From positions 10,996,303-11,060,302 of the forward strand of contig CM019704.1 of the NCBI GenBank assembly GCA_009760885.1: a DNA stretch of 64,000 nt, given 5' to 3'. Position numbers and translations under genes: made by a program. The notes under the pieces were generated by a model. It was not told where the DNA came from. It did no database searches and saw nothing but the letters and a program-made list of their open reading frames with translations. Origin of the DNA: Achatina immaculata (Eukaryota; Mollusca; Gastropoda; Stylommatophora; Achatinidae). Positions 54,480 through 64,000 of this stretch are shown one piece after another (position 1 is the stretch's first letter; each line of letters starts with the position of its first letter).

Positions 54480-55165
54480 TATTTGTTCACGGAGCCAAGT
54501 CTAAAGTTGTCCTACTTGTCGGCTGATTTTTTTTCCATTCAGAATTATGCATTTTTCACTTATACTAAGTTTCTCACGCTGTCACTTTCAGTCCTTACCG
54601 TTTCACTGAAAACATTTACGAAATGATCAAATTATGAGAGTATGTCTTTGCAGAGTCGTTGTATGTGCTGCCTTCGCTTGACATGGTAGTTCCTCAGCCC
54701 TGTAGGAGTCCACCTTCTTTACTTTATCCACTTGCTTTGCCTCTCTTAACGTCTGCAAGGTTTCATTTGGATCCAGCAGTCTCAAAGCCATGTCTGTGGT
54801 ACATCACACTACATTATTTCCACTCTTTGTCAGAACGAGGACATACACAAACATTCTGCAGCCTGTCTGAAGCAAAATAATACTGTGTTATTTTTTTTAT
54901 AATTCAGTGGATATGAAAAGAGTACACCCTTTTTAAAGAAGTAACGCTTGCCAGCCTTTCCTTTCTCTTCCCTAATATCAGTAGGTCATGCTACTGATAT
55001 CTACACAAATAACTTCTCTTCCATTATACACTAATATGTGTAGCGAAAGTGAATGATATAAGAATGAAACAGGTATTAGAATTAGCAGTCCAGAGTTAGT
55101 CAAGACCCTCTTCTGTATTTCTCCTAAAATAGGCCGTTTTACTACTTAAACCTGGGCTAAAAGGC
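54480..55165. other. Intron sequence of the candidate gene
   Basis: No exon supported. A 54-codon minus-strand frame (54627-54791) is noted under rejected items. Confidence 0.4.
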
Positions 55166-55169
55166 AGGG

Positions 55170-55690
55170 GGTTGCTGTGTTCTTCATAGGGGTGGAGTTT
55201 ACTGAGGTAACTTACTTAAATAAGAGAAGTCACCTGTTCTTTATAGTGGTGGAGTTTACTGAGGTAACTTACTTAAATAAGAGAAGTCACCTGTTCTTTA
55301 TAGTGGTGGAGTTTACTGAGGTAACTTACTTAAATAAGAGAAGTCACCTGTTCTTTATAGTGGTGGAGTTTACTGAGGTAACTTACTTAAATAAGAGAAG
55401 TCACCTGTTCTTTATAGTGGTGGAGTTTACTGAGGTAACTTACTTAAATAAGAGAAGTCACCTGTTCTTTATAGCGGTGGAATTTACTGAGGTAACTTAC
55501 TAAAGTAAGAGAAGTCACCTGTTCTTCATAGCGGTGGATTTTACTGAGGTAACTTACTAAACTAAGAGAAGTCACCAAAGTCCACAACTCATCCATCTTA
55601 ATGTTACTTAAGTAAGAGAAGTCACCAAAATCCACAACTCATCCATCTTAATGTTACTTAAGTAAGAGAAGTCACCAAAGTCCATATCCA
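55170..55690. repeat. 57-bp minisatellite (about 9 units)
   Basis: Unit TTCTTTATAGTGGTGGAGTT, TACTGAGGTAACTTACTTAA, ATAAGAGAAGTCACCTG. The right units diverge to ~56-bp forms with TCCACAACTCATCCATCTTA. It lies in intron sequence of the candidate gene; each unit contains a donor-like GAGGTAACT. Confidence 0.93.
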
Positions 55691-55951
55691 TCTTGGTGTC
55701 AGTGTTTCAAATCTTCTCTGAGTGTCAAATACAATCTCAGGATTGTGGTTATAAGGAAATCATATCCTTCAACCAATGGCTGAGTGTACACTGATGTAGT
55801 TCAACTTGCCCATAGATATTTTTCATTTTTGTTTAAGTTCCCCAACAAAAGTGTTAAGCTACCATTTACAACTAAACATAGCAGTAAATCAATTTCTAAA
55901 TACAGTACATGTAAATATAGAACTTCAGTGATGACACTGGCTTCATCTCAG

Positions 55952-56103
55952 CAGCAAGCAGGGTCCCAGTTCATGGAGATAACGCACCAAGAAACAGATA
56001 TGGTCGTCATGCCACTAGTTCATCTGGGCAAAACTCTCTACAGTATGGCCAGTCAGGGGCTGCGACTGCACGGTCAAGTCCAAGGACAAGAACTGATCTA
56101 CAG
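55952..56103 (+). CDS. Second coding exon of the candidate gene
   Basis: Acceptor GGCTTCATCTCAG and donor CTACAG then GTACAT bound 152 bases. Read in phase 1 (two bases completing the split codon from 51702) it is open and encodes ASRVPVHGDNAPRNRYGRHA, TSSSGQNSLQYGQSG and AATARSSPRTRTDLQ, a basic, Ser/Gly/Gln-rich, probably disordered segment. It ends in phase 0, matching the next exon. The same DNA is open in another frame (55784-56227), but that frame would enter the 56471 exon out of register and hit a stop at once. Phase consistency is therefore the reason for the chosen frame. Confidence 0.55.
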
Positions 56104-56470
56104 GTACATTAAACATGCCAACTTGACACATATGATAATATTTTTATTGCTTAAAAACAGTGCAAACTTATTGGAAAATTTAAGAAGTGTAACAAAAAGA
56201 CATCTTCTTCTTGTCTTAGTTGTATAATAACATCTTATCCTCCAGATTGGAAATATTTATTACATATATGAACTCTTCACTGCGCACAAAGGCAAGCAAA
56301 AAAAAGAAACTTGTTAGCATGTTTAACTTGAAAACATTCTTGTGGTTGTCCAAACTTATGGTATTTGAAGTTGTTGATGAGTTATTAATTAATTTTTTTT
56401 CTTATGTTTGGAATGTGAGTAATCAACATAAATTTATTGTTGATTTACATTTTTTAATGCTGCTTCTAAG

Positions 56471-56518
56471 AAAGTGAATGCGGCAAATGGGGAGAAACCA
56501 CCAGACACATTCACAAGG
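56471..56518 (+). CDS. Third coding exon of the candidate gene
   Basis: A 48-base exon between a T-rich acceptor (AATGCTGCTTCTAAG) and donor CACAAGG then GTAATA. Phase 0 at both ends; encodes KVNAANGEKPPDTFTR. Short size and a slightly weak donor lower confidence. It is supported by phase continuity with both neighbours. Confidence 0.5.
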
Positions 56519-56738
56519 GTAATAAAAATTCCAGTTTCTGCTTTGTACAGGTTGTTAATGTTGTGCTTTTTCATGCATAAAATTTCTTTCATAATAGAAA
56601 GTTTATTGAATTCATGGATTTTAAAAGAAAGGAAGCAAAACGTTTCATTTTAGAAAATAATTCATGTTTTTATTTTGTTTTTTTTTCATAATTTTATTTT
56701 GTCATTTCCGTTAGTTAATAACTATTTCCTTGTAACAG

Positions 56739-56792
56739 AAAGTGCAAGAAGTTACTGTAAATGTTCTTGAAAAATACAGCTCAGAAACATGA
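56739..56792 (+). CDS. Terminal coding exon of the candidate gene
   Basis: A strong acceptor (ACTATTTCCTTGTAACAG) precedes 17 codons, KVQEVTVNVLEKYSSET, and a TGA at 56790-56792. The segment looks like an amphipathic helix. Joined to the previous exons it completes a protein of about 139 residues. No canonical AATAAA was seen in the following 250 bases, so the 3' end is undefined. Confidence 0.5.
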   Translation, partial: KVQEVTVNVLEKYSSET

Positions 56793-57061
56793 TTCATGTA
56801 AAGGTAATATGTAAAACTTCTACAACAGATAACATCTTCTTTTTTAATTGAGCTACATTACTGCTTTTATTTTGTTTGTGGTCAAGGCTTCAAATCATTT
56901 ATCTTTGTTGTGTTAATAACTTTCCTCTCTTTGTTCTTCTCCTTGGTGATTGTCTCCAGTTATCCCAATTTTTTTTTTGACAGCTGATCATGCGTGTCCA
57001 GTAATCCTTGTTAAAGACATAATCTTAATCTTCTACATTTCATTTGGTCTATATTGCTTAT

Positions 57062-57165
57062 ATGTATAAACTAGGAAAAAAGCAGGAACAGCTTTATTAC
57101 TTAACAATAACACACATTTGTGATGTTTTGGCACGAGCCTTTGTCAAACAAAAACAAACAGGATG
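57062..57165. mobile_element. PLE-type terminal segment with hammerhead-like core
   Basis: ATGTATAAACTAGGAAAAAA and CAGGAACAGCTTTATTACTT match the foldbacks at 31200 and 39832. It continues GTGATGTTTTGGCACGAGCC and TTTGTCAAAC. The complement TTGACAAAGGCTCGTGCCAA then AACATC follows the layout of a hammerhead core (CUGANGA, GGC/GCC stem II, GAAAC, NUH) in degenerate form, as found in Penelope-like element termini. Confidence 0.5.
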
Positions 57166-57205
57166 AAGAATCAGAGAGAGGAGACAAAGCATAGAATCAC
57201 TTCAA

Positions 57206-58720
57206 ACTTATGTAAACAAAATAACAACAAGTGAAAAAATTAACGAAAAAATGAATGAAAAATGTAACTGAATGAAAACTTATCTCAGTCCTTGTAACAG
57301 GTAACTAGCTAAGAAGATGATAGTTACTAGCCTAACAGGTTGCTAGCCTAACAGGTAACTAGCTAAGTAGATGATAGTTACTAGCCTAACAGGTAACTAG
57401 CTAAGTAAATGATGGTTACTAGCCTAACTGGTAACTAGCTAAGTAGATGATAGTTGCTAGCTGTTAGATTTAGCTTGGCAGATGATAGTTATGAGTCAGG
57501 TCAGGTAATAGTTGCATCAGTCTTGGCAAGTCAAGTTTTCTTTTAAACATTAACTGTTAGCTGGAACCTACAGGCAGATTTTCTCAGAGGCATTTCCCTA
57601 CCACAAGAATCAGGTATACATTTTTACTATCAGGGTGACTACAGCTGACATGTAATGGGTCTCCTACACAAAAATATTCACTTGAAAATATACTTCACCA
57701 TCAGCTGCACTACTCACATCCATTATTAGTATTTGATAAACATATTAGTTATTACAATATGAAGAAAAATATGGAACAGGAAGTGCAATTTTTAAAACTA
57801 TTTTTAAAAAATCAAACACTGAATATGCCTCACAAACTTCAGACAATTTGATGTGGACTTGACATATTTTAGTTCATAGTGACCTCAACTGTGAATGGAA
57901 AGCTAGTTTAACTTTCTAAATGCTTATTTTTATTGCTTCTCTTTCTATATGTGTGCGTGTGTGTGTGTTTGTGTGTATACATATTTTTTTTAAAAAAAGT
58001 TGCACTGACATTTCCATTGCAGTCTGTCTTCAGTTTGAGACAAAACTGGAATTTAAGTGGTGTAAACAAAATTCACCCAAGTTATTTTTGCGCTTGTGTG
58101 TAATTCAATGAATATATTTTGTGTGGTTGTTTTAGCTGTGCTTGTGTGATGCACTTTGTTTCTTGTATTCTCAGTGAGATAATTAAACGTGCATTTATCT
58201 GTTAAAAGCAAACAGAATTAAATACTGCGGTTGAATACTGAAATGTAGTAGGAAATTAATGTTTCATGCTAGAAATATTGTAGGAAATTAATGTTTCATA
58301 CTAGAAATATTGTAGGAAATTAATGTTTCATACTAGAAATATTGTAGGAAATTAATGTTTCATACTAGAAATATTGTAGGAAATTAATGTTTCATACTAG
58401 AAATATTGTAGGAAATTAATGTTTCATACTAGAAATATTGTAGGAAATTAATGTTTCATACTAGAAATATTGTAGGAAATTAATGTTTCATGCTAGAAAT
58501 ATTGTAGGAAATTAATGTTTCATACTAGAAATGTTGTAGGAAATTAACTAAATACTCCCACTAAAGTTACATCCAAAGTTACTTCTCTTAAAAATGCAAA
58601 TTTTCTCAGTCAGTGTCCCAATCCATGTCATCTGGATTTTAATAGATCCTCTGAGAACAGAGCCAAAAATGGTGAATGAGCTAAATTGGGGACTGAGCTA
58701 AAGCTGAGAACAGAGTTAAA
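57206..58720. repeat. 1.5-kb tandem duplication, copy 1
   Basis: Nearly identical to 58721-60330 (offset 1515 bp at the left). It contains GTAACTAGCTAAGTAGATGA-type ~28-bp repeats (about 57300-57470), a GT microsatellite, a 32-bp array and GAGCTAAA repeats at its right end. The junction at 58720 lies in AAACT/AAACTTA microhomology. Confidence 0.92.
58250..58550. repeat. 32-bp minisatellite, 9 units
   Basis: Unit AGGAAATTAATGTTTCATAC followed by TAGAAATATTGT. First and penultimate units carry CATGC. Confidence 0.95.
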
Positions 58721-60330
58721 ACTTATGTAAACAAAATAACAACAAGTGAAAAAATTAACGAAAAAATGAATGAAAAATGTAACTGAATGAAAACTTATCT
58801 CAGTCCTTGTAACAGGTAACTAGCTAAGTAGATGATAGTTACTAGCCTAACAGGTTGCTAGCCTAACAGGTAACTAGCTAAGTAGATGATAGTTACTAGC
58901 CTAACAGGTAACTAGCTAAGTAGATGATAGTTACTAGCCTAACAGGTAACTAGCTAAGTAGATGATAGTTGCTAGCTGTTAGATTTAGCTTGGCAGATGA
59001 TAGTTATGAGTCAGGTCAGGTAATAGTTGCATCAGTCTTGGCAAGTCAAGTTTTCTTTTAAACATTAACTGTTAGCTGGAACCTACAGGCAGATTTTCTC
59101 AGAGGCATTTCCCTACCACAAGAATCAGGTATACATTTTTACTATCAGGGTGACTACAGCTGACATGTAATGGGTCTCCTACACAAAAATATTCACTTGA
59201 AAATATACTTCACCATCAGCTGCACTACTCACATCCATTATTAGTATTTGATAAACATATTAGTTATTACAATATGAAGAAAAATATGGAACAGGAAGTG
59301 CAATTTTTAAAACTATTTTTAAAAAATCAAACACTGAATATGCCTCACAAACTTCAGACAATTTGATGTGGACTTGACATATTTTAGTTCATAGTGACCT
59401 CAACTGTGAATGGAAAGCTAGTTTAACTTTCTAAATGCTTATTTTTATTGCTTCTCTTCTATATGTGTGCGTGTGTGTGTGTTTGTGTGTATACATATTT
59501 TTTTTTAAAAAAAGTTGCACTGACATTTCCATTGCAGTCTGTCTTCAGTTTGAGACAAAACTGGAATTTAAGTGGTGTAAACAAAATTCACCCAAGTTAT
59601 TTTTGCGCTTGTGTGTAATTCAATGAATATATTTTGTGTGGTTGTTTTAGCTGTGCTTGTGTGATGCACTTTGTTTCTTGTATTCTCAGTGAGATAATTA
59701 AACGTGCATTTATCTGTTAAAAGCAAACAGAATTAAATACTGCGGTTGAATACTGAAATGTAGTAGGAAATTAATGTTTCATGCTAGAAATATTGTAGGA
59801 AATTAATGTTTCATACTAGAAATATTGTAGGAAATTAATGTTTCATACTAGAAATATTGTAGGAAATTAATGTTTCATACTAGAATATTGTAGGAAATTA
59901 ATGTTTCATACTAGAAATATTGTAGGAAATTAATGTTTCATACTAGAAATATTGTAGGAAATTAATGTTTCATACTAGAAATATTGTAGGAAATTAATGT
60001 TTCATACTAGAAATATTGTAGGAAATTAATGTTTCATACTAGAAATATTGTAGGAAATTAATGTTTCATACTAGAAATATTGTAGGAAATTAATGTTTCA
60101 TGCTAGAAATATTGTAGGAAATTAATGTTTCATACTAGAAATGTTGTAGGAAATTAACTAAATACTCCCACTAAAGTTACATCCAAAGTTACTTCTCTTA
60201 AAAATGCAAATTTTCTCAGTCAGTGTCCCAATCCATGTCATCTGGATTTTAATAGATCCTCTGAGAACAGAGCCAAAAATGGTGAATGAGCTAAATTGGG
60301 GACTGAGCTAAAGCTGAGAACAGAGTTAAA
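58721..60330. repeat. 1.5-kb tandem duplication, copy 2
   Basis: Second copy of 57206-58720. The main differences are three extra units in the 32-bp array and single-base changes. It continues into the GAGCTAAAAC higher-order repeat, of which copy 1 holds only the start. Confidence 0.92.
59765..60152. repeat. 32-bp minisatellite, 12 units
   Basis: Same array as 58250-58550 but with 12 units, one of them one base short (TAGAATATTG). The terminal variant units are conserved between copies, so expansion was internal. Confidence 0.95.
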
Positions 60331-62212
60331 ACTGGGGACTGAACAAAAACTGAAAACAGCTAAAACTGGCGACTGAGCTAAAACAGAACAGAACTAAAAC
60401 TGGCGACTGATCTAAAACAGAACAGAGCTAAAACTGACAACTGAGTTAAAACAGAACAGAGCTAAATCTGGTGACCGATGTAAATCTGGTGACTGAGCTA
60501 AAACATAACAGAACTAAAACTAGTGACTCAGCTAAAACAGAACAGAGCTAAAACTGAGAACAGAACTAAAACTGGCAACTGAGCTAAAACAGAACAGAGC
60601 TAAAACTGGTGACTGAGCTAAAACAGAACAGAACTAAAACTGGTGACTGATCTAAAACAGAACAGAGCTAAAACTGACAACTGAGATAAAACAGAACAGA
60701 GCTAAATCTGGTGACTGAGCTAAAACAGAAAAGAACTAAAACTGGCAACTGATCTAAAACAGAACAGAGCTAAAACTGACAACTGAGCTAAAACAGAACA
60801 GAGCTAAATCTGGTGACTGAGCTAAAACTGAACAGAGCTAAAACTGGGGACTGAGCTAAAACTGAGAACAGAACTAAAACTGGTGACTGAGCTAAAACAG
60901 AACAGAGCTAAAACTAGGGATTGAGCTAAAACAGAACAGAGCTAAATCTAGTGACTGGGCTAAAACAGAAAAGAACTAAAACTGGCAACTGATCTAAAAC
61001 AGAACAGAGCTAAAACTGACAACTGAGCTAAAACAGAACAGAGCTAAATCTGGTGACTGAGCTAAAACAGAACAGAGCTAAATCTGGTGACTGAGCTAAA
61101 ACAGAAAAGAACTAAAACTGGCAACTGATCTAAAACAGAACAGAGCTAAAACTGACAACTGAGCTAAAACAGAACAGAGCTAAATCTGGTGACTGAGCTA
61201 AAACAGAACAGAGCTAAAACTGAGGATTGAGCTAAAACTGAGAACAGAGCTAAAACTGAACAGAGCTAAAACTGGGGACTGAGCTAAAACTGAGAATAGA
61301 ACTAAAACTGGTGACTGAGCTAAAACAGAACAGAGCTAAAACTAGGGATTGAGCTAAAACTGAGAACAGAACTAAAACTGGTGACTGAGCTAAAACAGAA
61401 CAGAGCTAAAACTAGAGATTGAGCTAAAACTGAGAACAGAACTAAAACTGGTGACTGAGCTAAAACAGAACAGAGCTAAAACTGGGGATTGAGCTAAAAC
61501 TGAGAACAGAACTAAAACTGGTGACTGAGCTAAAACAGAACTGATCTAAAACAGAACAGAGCTAAAACTGACAACTGAGATAAAACAGAACAGAGCTAAA
61601 TCTGGTGACTGAGCTAAAACAGAAAAGAACTAAAACTGGCAACTGATCTAAAACAGAACAGAGCTAAAACTGACAACTGAGCTAAAACAGAACAGAGCTA
61701 AATCTGGTGACTGAGCTAAAACTGAACAGAGCTAAAACTGGGGACTGAGCTAAAACAGAAAAGAACTAAAACTGGCAACTGATCTAAAACAGAACAGAGC
61801 TAAAACTGACAACTGAGCTAAAACAGAACAGAGCTAAATCTGGTGACTGAGCTAAAACAGAACAGAGCTAAAACTGAGGATTGAGCTAAAACTGAGAACA
61901 GAGCTAAAACTGAACAGAGCTAAAACTGGGGACTGAGCTAAAACTGAGAATAGAACTAAAACTGGTGACTGAGCTAAAACAGAACAGAGCTAAAACTAGG
62001 GATTGAGCTAAAACTGAGAACAGAACTAAAACTGGTGACTGAGCTAAAACAGAACAGAGCTAAAACTAGAGATTGAGCTAAAACTGAGAACAGAACTAAA
62101 ACTGGTGACTGAGCTAAAACAGAACAGAGCTAAAACTGGGGATTGAGCTAAAACTGAGAACAGAACTAAAACTGGTGACTGAGCTAAAACAGAACTGATC
62201 TAAACCTGAGAA
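60325..62212. repeat. Higher-order satellite of GAGCTAAAAC modules
   Basis: Short modules GAGCTAAAACAGAACA, GAGCTAAAACTGGTGACT, GAGCTAAAACTGACAACT and GAGCTAAATCTGGTGACT in a recurring order. A block from about 61090 to 61530 recurs at about 61745-62190 (offset 654 bp, from the single TGAGGATTGAGC marker). Stops occur in all frames, so it is non-coding. Confidence 0.93.
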
Positions 62213-62269
62213 CTGATTAAAGAAAAACTATACACTGTTTCAGAATGGTCTAAGGAAAGTGAACATGGA

Positions 62270-63735
62270 TTTTTTTCCCCTTAAGTACACATTTGATGAG
62301 AAAACAGCTGAACTTATTAAAGTGGGAGGAAAGGAGTGTGCAACAATCTATCATGCACTATGTACAAAGATATGGCATTCAGGTGTGTGGCCAAAAGAAT
62401 GGAAAAGAACTATATTCATACCACTGCCAAAAAAGGGTAACCTGAAATTATGAACACACTACAGAACTACTGCCATGATTAGTCATGCCAGTAAAATTCT
62501 GTTAAAAATCATAATGGGTAGACTTCATAAGAAAATAGAAGTTAGTATGGTCCAAACTGGTTGTAAACAAGGAAGAGGAACAAGAGATCGTATATTCAAT
62601 ATAAGATTAATAATAGAGAAATGCAGAGAATTTAATGTGAATCTATATTTATCTTTTATAGGCTATTCAAAGGCATTTGATTGTGTACAACATCAGAAAC
62701 TTTGGGAAATAAAAAAAAATGGGATTTGCAATACATTTAATATAATTAATATCATTGCTGTATCTAGACAAACAGGCAGCAGTAAGAATAAATGGTGAAA
62801 CAACAACTTGGTTTGACATAAAACAAGGGGTCCATCAGGGGAGTATATTGTCACCTTAATTATTTAACTTGTATACTGAAAATATAATGAGGAATGTTAG
62901 AGAAGATGTAGCCAAAGAATATTACGATGCCATAACAATTAGAGGTTATGAAATACCAGAGATTAGATATGCTGATGACACAGTATTACTGTCCACAACA
63001 CGAAATGAATGGAGAAACTAATTATGTCAGTCCATAAGAATAGTGAAGAGCAAAACCTCTATCTTAATGCAAAGAAAACTAAATTGTTGACAACTGACAA
63101 AACAAATAAAGCAAGTGAAATATATATCAATGAGGAAAAATTGGAAGAGGTGGAGAGTTTTGAATATCTTGGACTATTATTAACTAATAACGGTGATACA
63201 ATGAGGGAAATTAAAAGGAGGACATCTATCGTTCTTCAGAAAATAAAACAACTAAAGAATCTGTGGAGAGGAACAGATGGAACTACAAAAATAAGATTTT
63301 TAAGGGCATGTATCTTTTCCATCGCAACATATGCCTGTGAGACCTTGACACTTAACAAAACAGCTGAGAAACACATAAATGCCTTTGAATGTAAATGCTA
63401 CAAAAGAGTTTTTCAAATATCATGTTTGCAAAAAAGAACAAATATATCTATACTACAAGAACTTAATATTGAAGAAGGCTGGCTAGTAAAGAGGATTAAG
63501 GAGAGAAAATTTAAATATTTTAGACACATTAAACGTCATGATAATCTAGAGAAAACCATCTTGGAAGGGTACATAATGGAAAAAGAAAGAGAGGAAGACC
63601 AAGGTGAAGATGGGTGCAAGACATCGTTGATGATCTGCAAATGGATGCATCAGCAGCAGGCCATCTTGCTCACAACCAAGAGGCCTACAGGATTACTGTT
63701 AGGGAGGCAAAGTTCCGCAAGGGACATGCAAATGA
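62270..63735 (+). mobile_element. LINE-B longest copy, with RT core
   Basis: Begins in the RT finger region (TAELIKVGGKECATIYHALC, WPKEWKRTIFIPLPKKG), then MISHASKILLKIIMGRLHKK, VQTGCKQGRGTRDRIFNIRL, YSKAFDCVQHQKLWE (motif A), GVHQGSILSP (motif B, followed by a stop), IRYADDTVLLSTT (motif C), the C-terminal block and KFRKGHANE. It ends ATGAATGAATGAATG. Several frameshifts and stops; no endonuclease, so it is 5'-truncated. It abuts the GAGCTAAAAC satellite. Confidence 0.9.
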
Positions 63736-63746
63736 ATGAATGAATG

Positions 63747-63935
63747 TCTTGGAAGACTAATGGGAAAAAGAAAGAGAGGAAGATGAAAGTGAAGATGGCT
63801 ACAAGACATCGTTGATGATCTGCAAATGGATGCATCAGCAGCAGGGCATCTTACTTGCAACAAGAGGCCTACAGAAGAGCTGTTAGTGAGGCAAAGTTCC
63901 ACAAGGGACATGCAAATGACTGACTGACTGACACA
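63747..63935 (+). mobile_element. Second LINE-B 3' end in tandem
   Basis: After the first tail a further ~190 bp of LINE-B 3' end follows (TCTTGGAAGACTAATGGGAA to GGGACATGCAAATGACTGAC), missing the region upstream of the GKRKRGRP block and ending in (TGAC)n instead of (TGAA)n. Confidence 0.85.
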
Positions 63936-64000
63936 TTTAAGACTGAAAGATCAAATGCAACATCTTTGCTATGAACTATGCTACAGAAAAGCCTGTTCAG

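Noticed and set aside
54627..54791. 54-codon minus-strand frame beginning MALRLLDPNETLQTLREAKQ
   Set aside because: Composition is protein-like, but it is short, lies within the intron of the candidate gene and lacks convincing splice sites or a recognisable family.
55784..56227. 147-codon open frame covering the second exon in another frame
   Set aside because: Although protein-like, its phase at donor 56103 would give an immediate stop in the 56471 exon; the other frame joins all four exons cleanly.
57906..58111. 63-codon ORF present in both 1.5-kb duplication copies, with an acceptor-like TTTCCATTGCAG
   Set aside because: Duplicated DNA explains its conservation; the N-terminal part is a GT microsatellite and no donor or family was found.

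Overview
This is an AT-rich stretch of animal nuclear DNA, not prokaryotic. There are no compact operons. Most long open frames come from tandem minisatellites or decayed retrotransposons, and recognisable genic exons are short with GT-AG borders. The mix of several RTE-like LINE families, a CR1/Jockey-type LINE, Penelope-like (PLE) remnants, tRNA-derived SINEs and abundant frame-neutral minisatellites suggests a lophotrochozoan invertebrate, most likely a mollusc and perhaps a gastropod. The species call is inference only.

Layout. 1-5.1 kb is a compound tandem duplication: a 38-bp array, a ~1.7 kb spacer holding a hAT-like MITE, and a 42-bp array, present twice. 5.1-10 kb is mostly single-copy, with small repeats, a CLEAR/E-box cluster and one doubtful minus-strand exon. 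10.2-11.05 kb holds a 150-bp-unit array. 11.2-17.5 kb carries fragments of four LINE families (called LINE-A, -B, -C and -D here), one split by a SINE. 19.5-21.6 kb is a chain of four unrelated minisatellites. 23.5-27.9 kb has a minisatellite split by LINE-B, a LINE-C tail, a CACGTG-bearing array and an internally deleted LINE-A with both ends. 29-30.5 kb holds two LINE tails. 31.2-34.4 kb has a PLE foldback, a possible first exon, a 106-bp retroposon-like insertion and a 52-bp array. 34.7-38.3 kb is the best preserved element, a CR1/Jockey-type LINE (LINE-F) with endonuclease and reverse transcriptase broken by one frameshift and one stop. 39.2-46.2 kb has more arrays, a PLE foldback, a mariner deletion derivative, LINE-B and a PLE GIY-YIG nuclease fragment. 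47.5-50.9 kb has nested LINE-B copies, SINEs and LINE-E. 57.0-62.2 kb is a 1.5 kb tandem duplication followed by a higher-order repeat, and the window ends in LINE-B with two successive 3' ends.

The best candidate cellular gene lies on the + strand at 51.5-56.8 kb. Four exons (51521-51702, 55952-56103, 56471-56518, 56739-56792) have compatible phases (1, 0, 0) and would encode a basic, Ser/Gly/Gln-rich protein of about 139 residues with an N-myristoylation-type start (MGSGASK). I do not recognise the family. Its first intron begins inside a 36-bp minisatellite whose unit contains the exon end plus the 5' splice site. The splice donor is therefore copied about 28 times in frame, and 21 copies keep the GT. 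Each downstream donor, if used, would add 12-residue repeats (HEGKSLDRCFLS type) without changing phase. This is the most interesting structure in the window. An upstream GC-richer segment at 31.4-31.6 kb may be its untranslated first exon.
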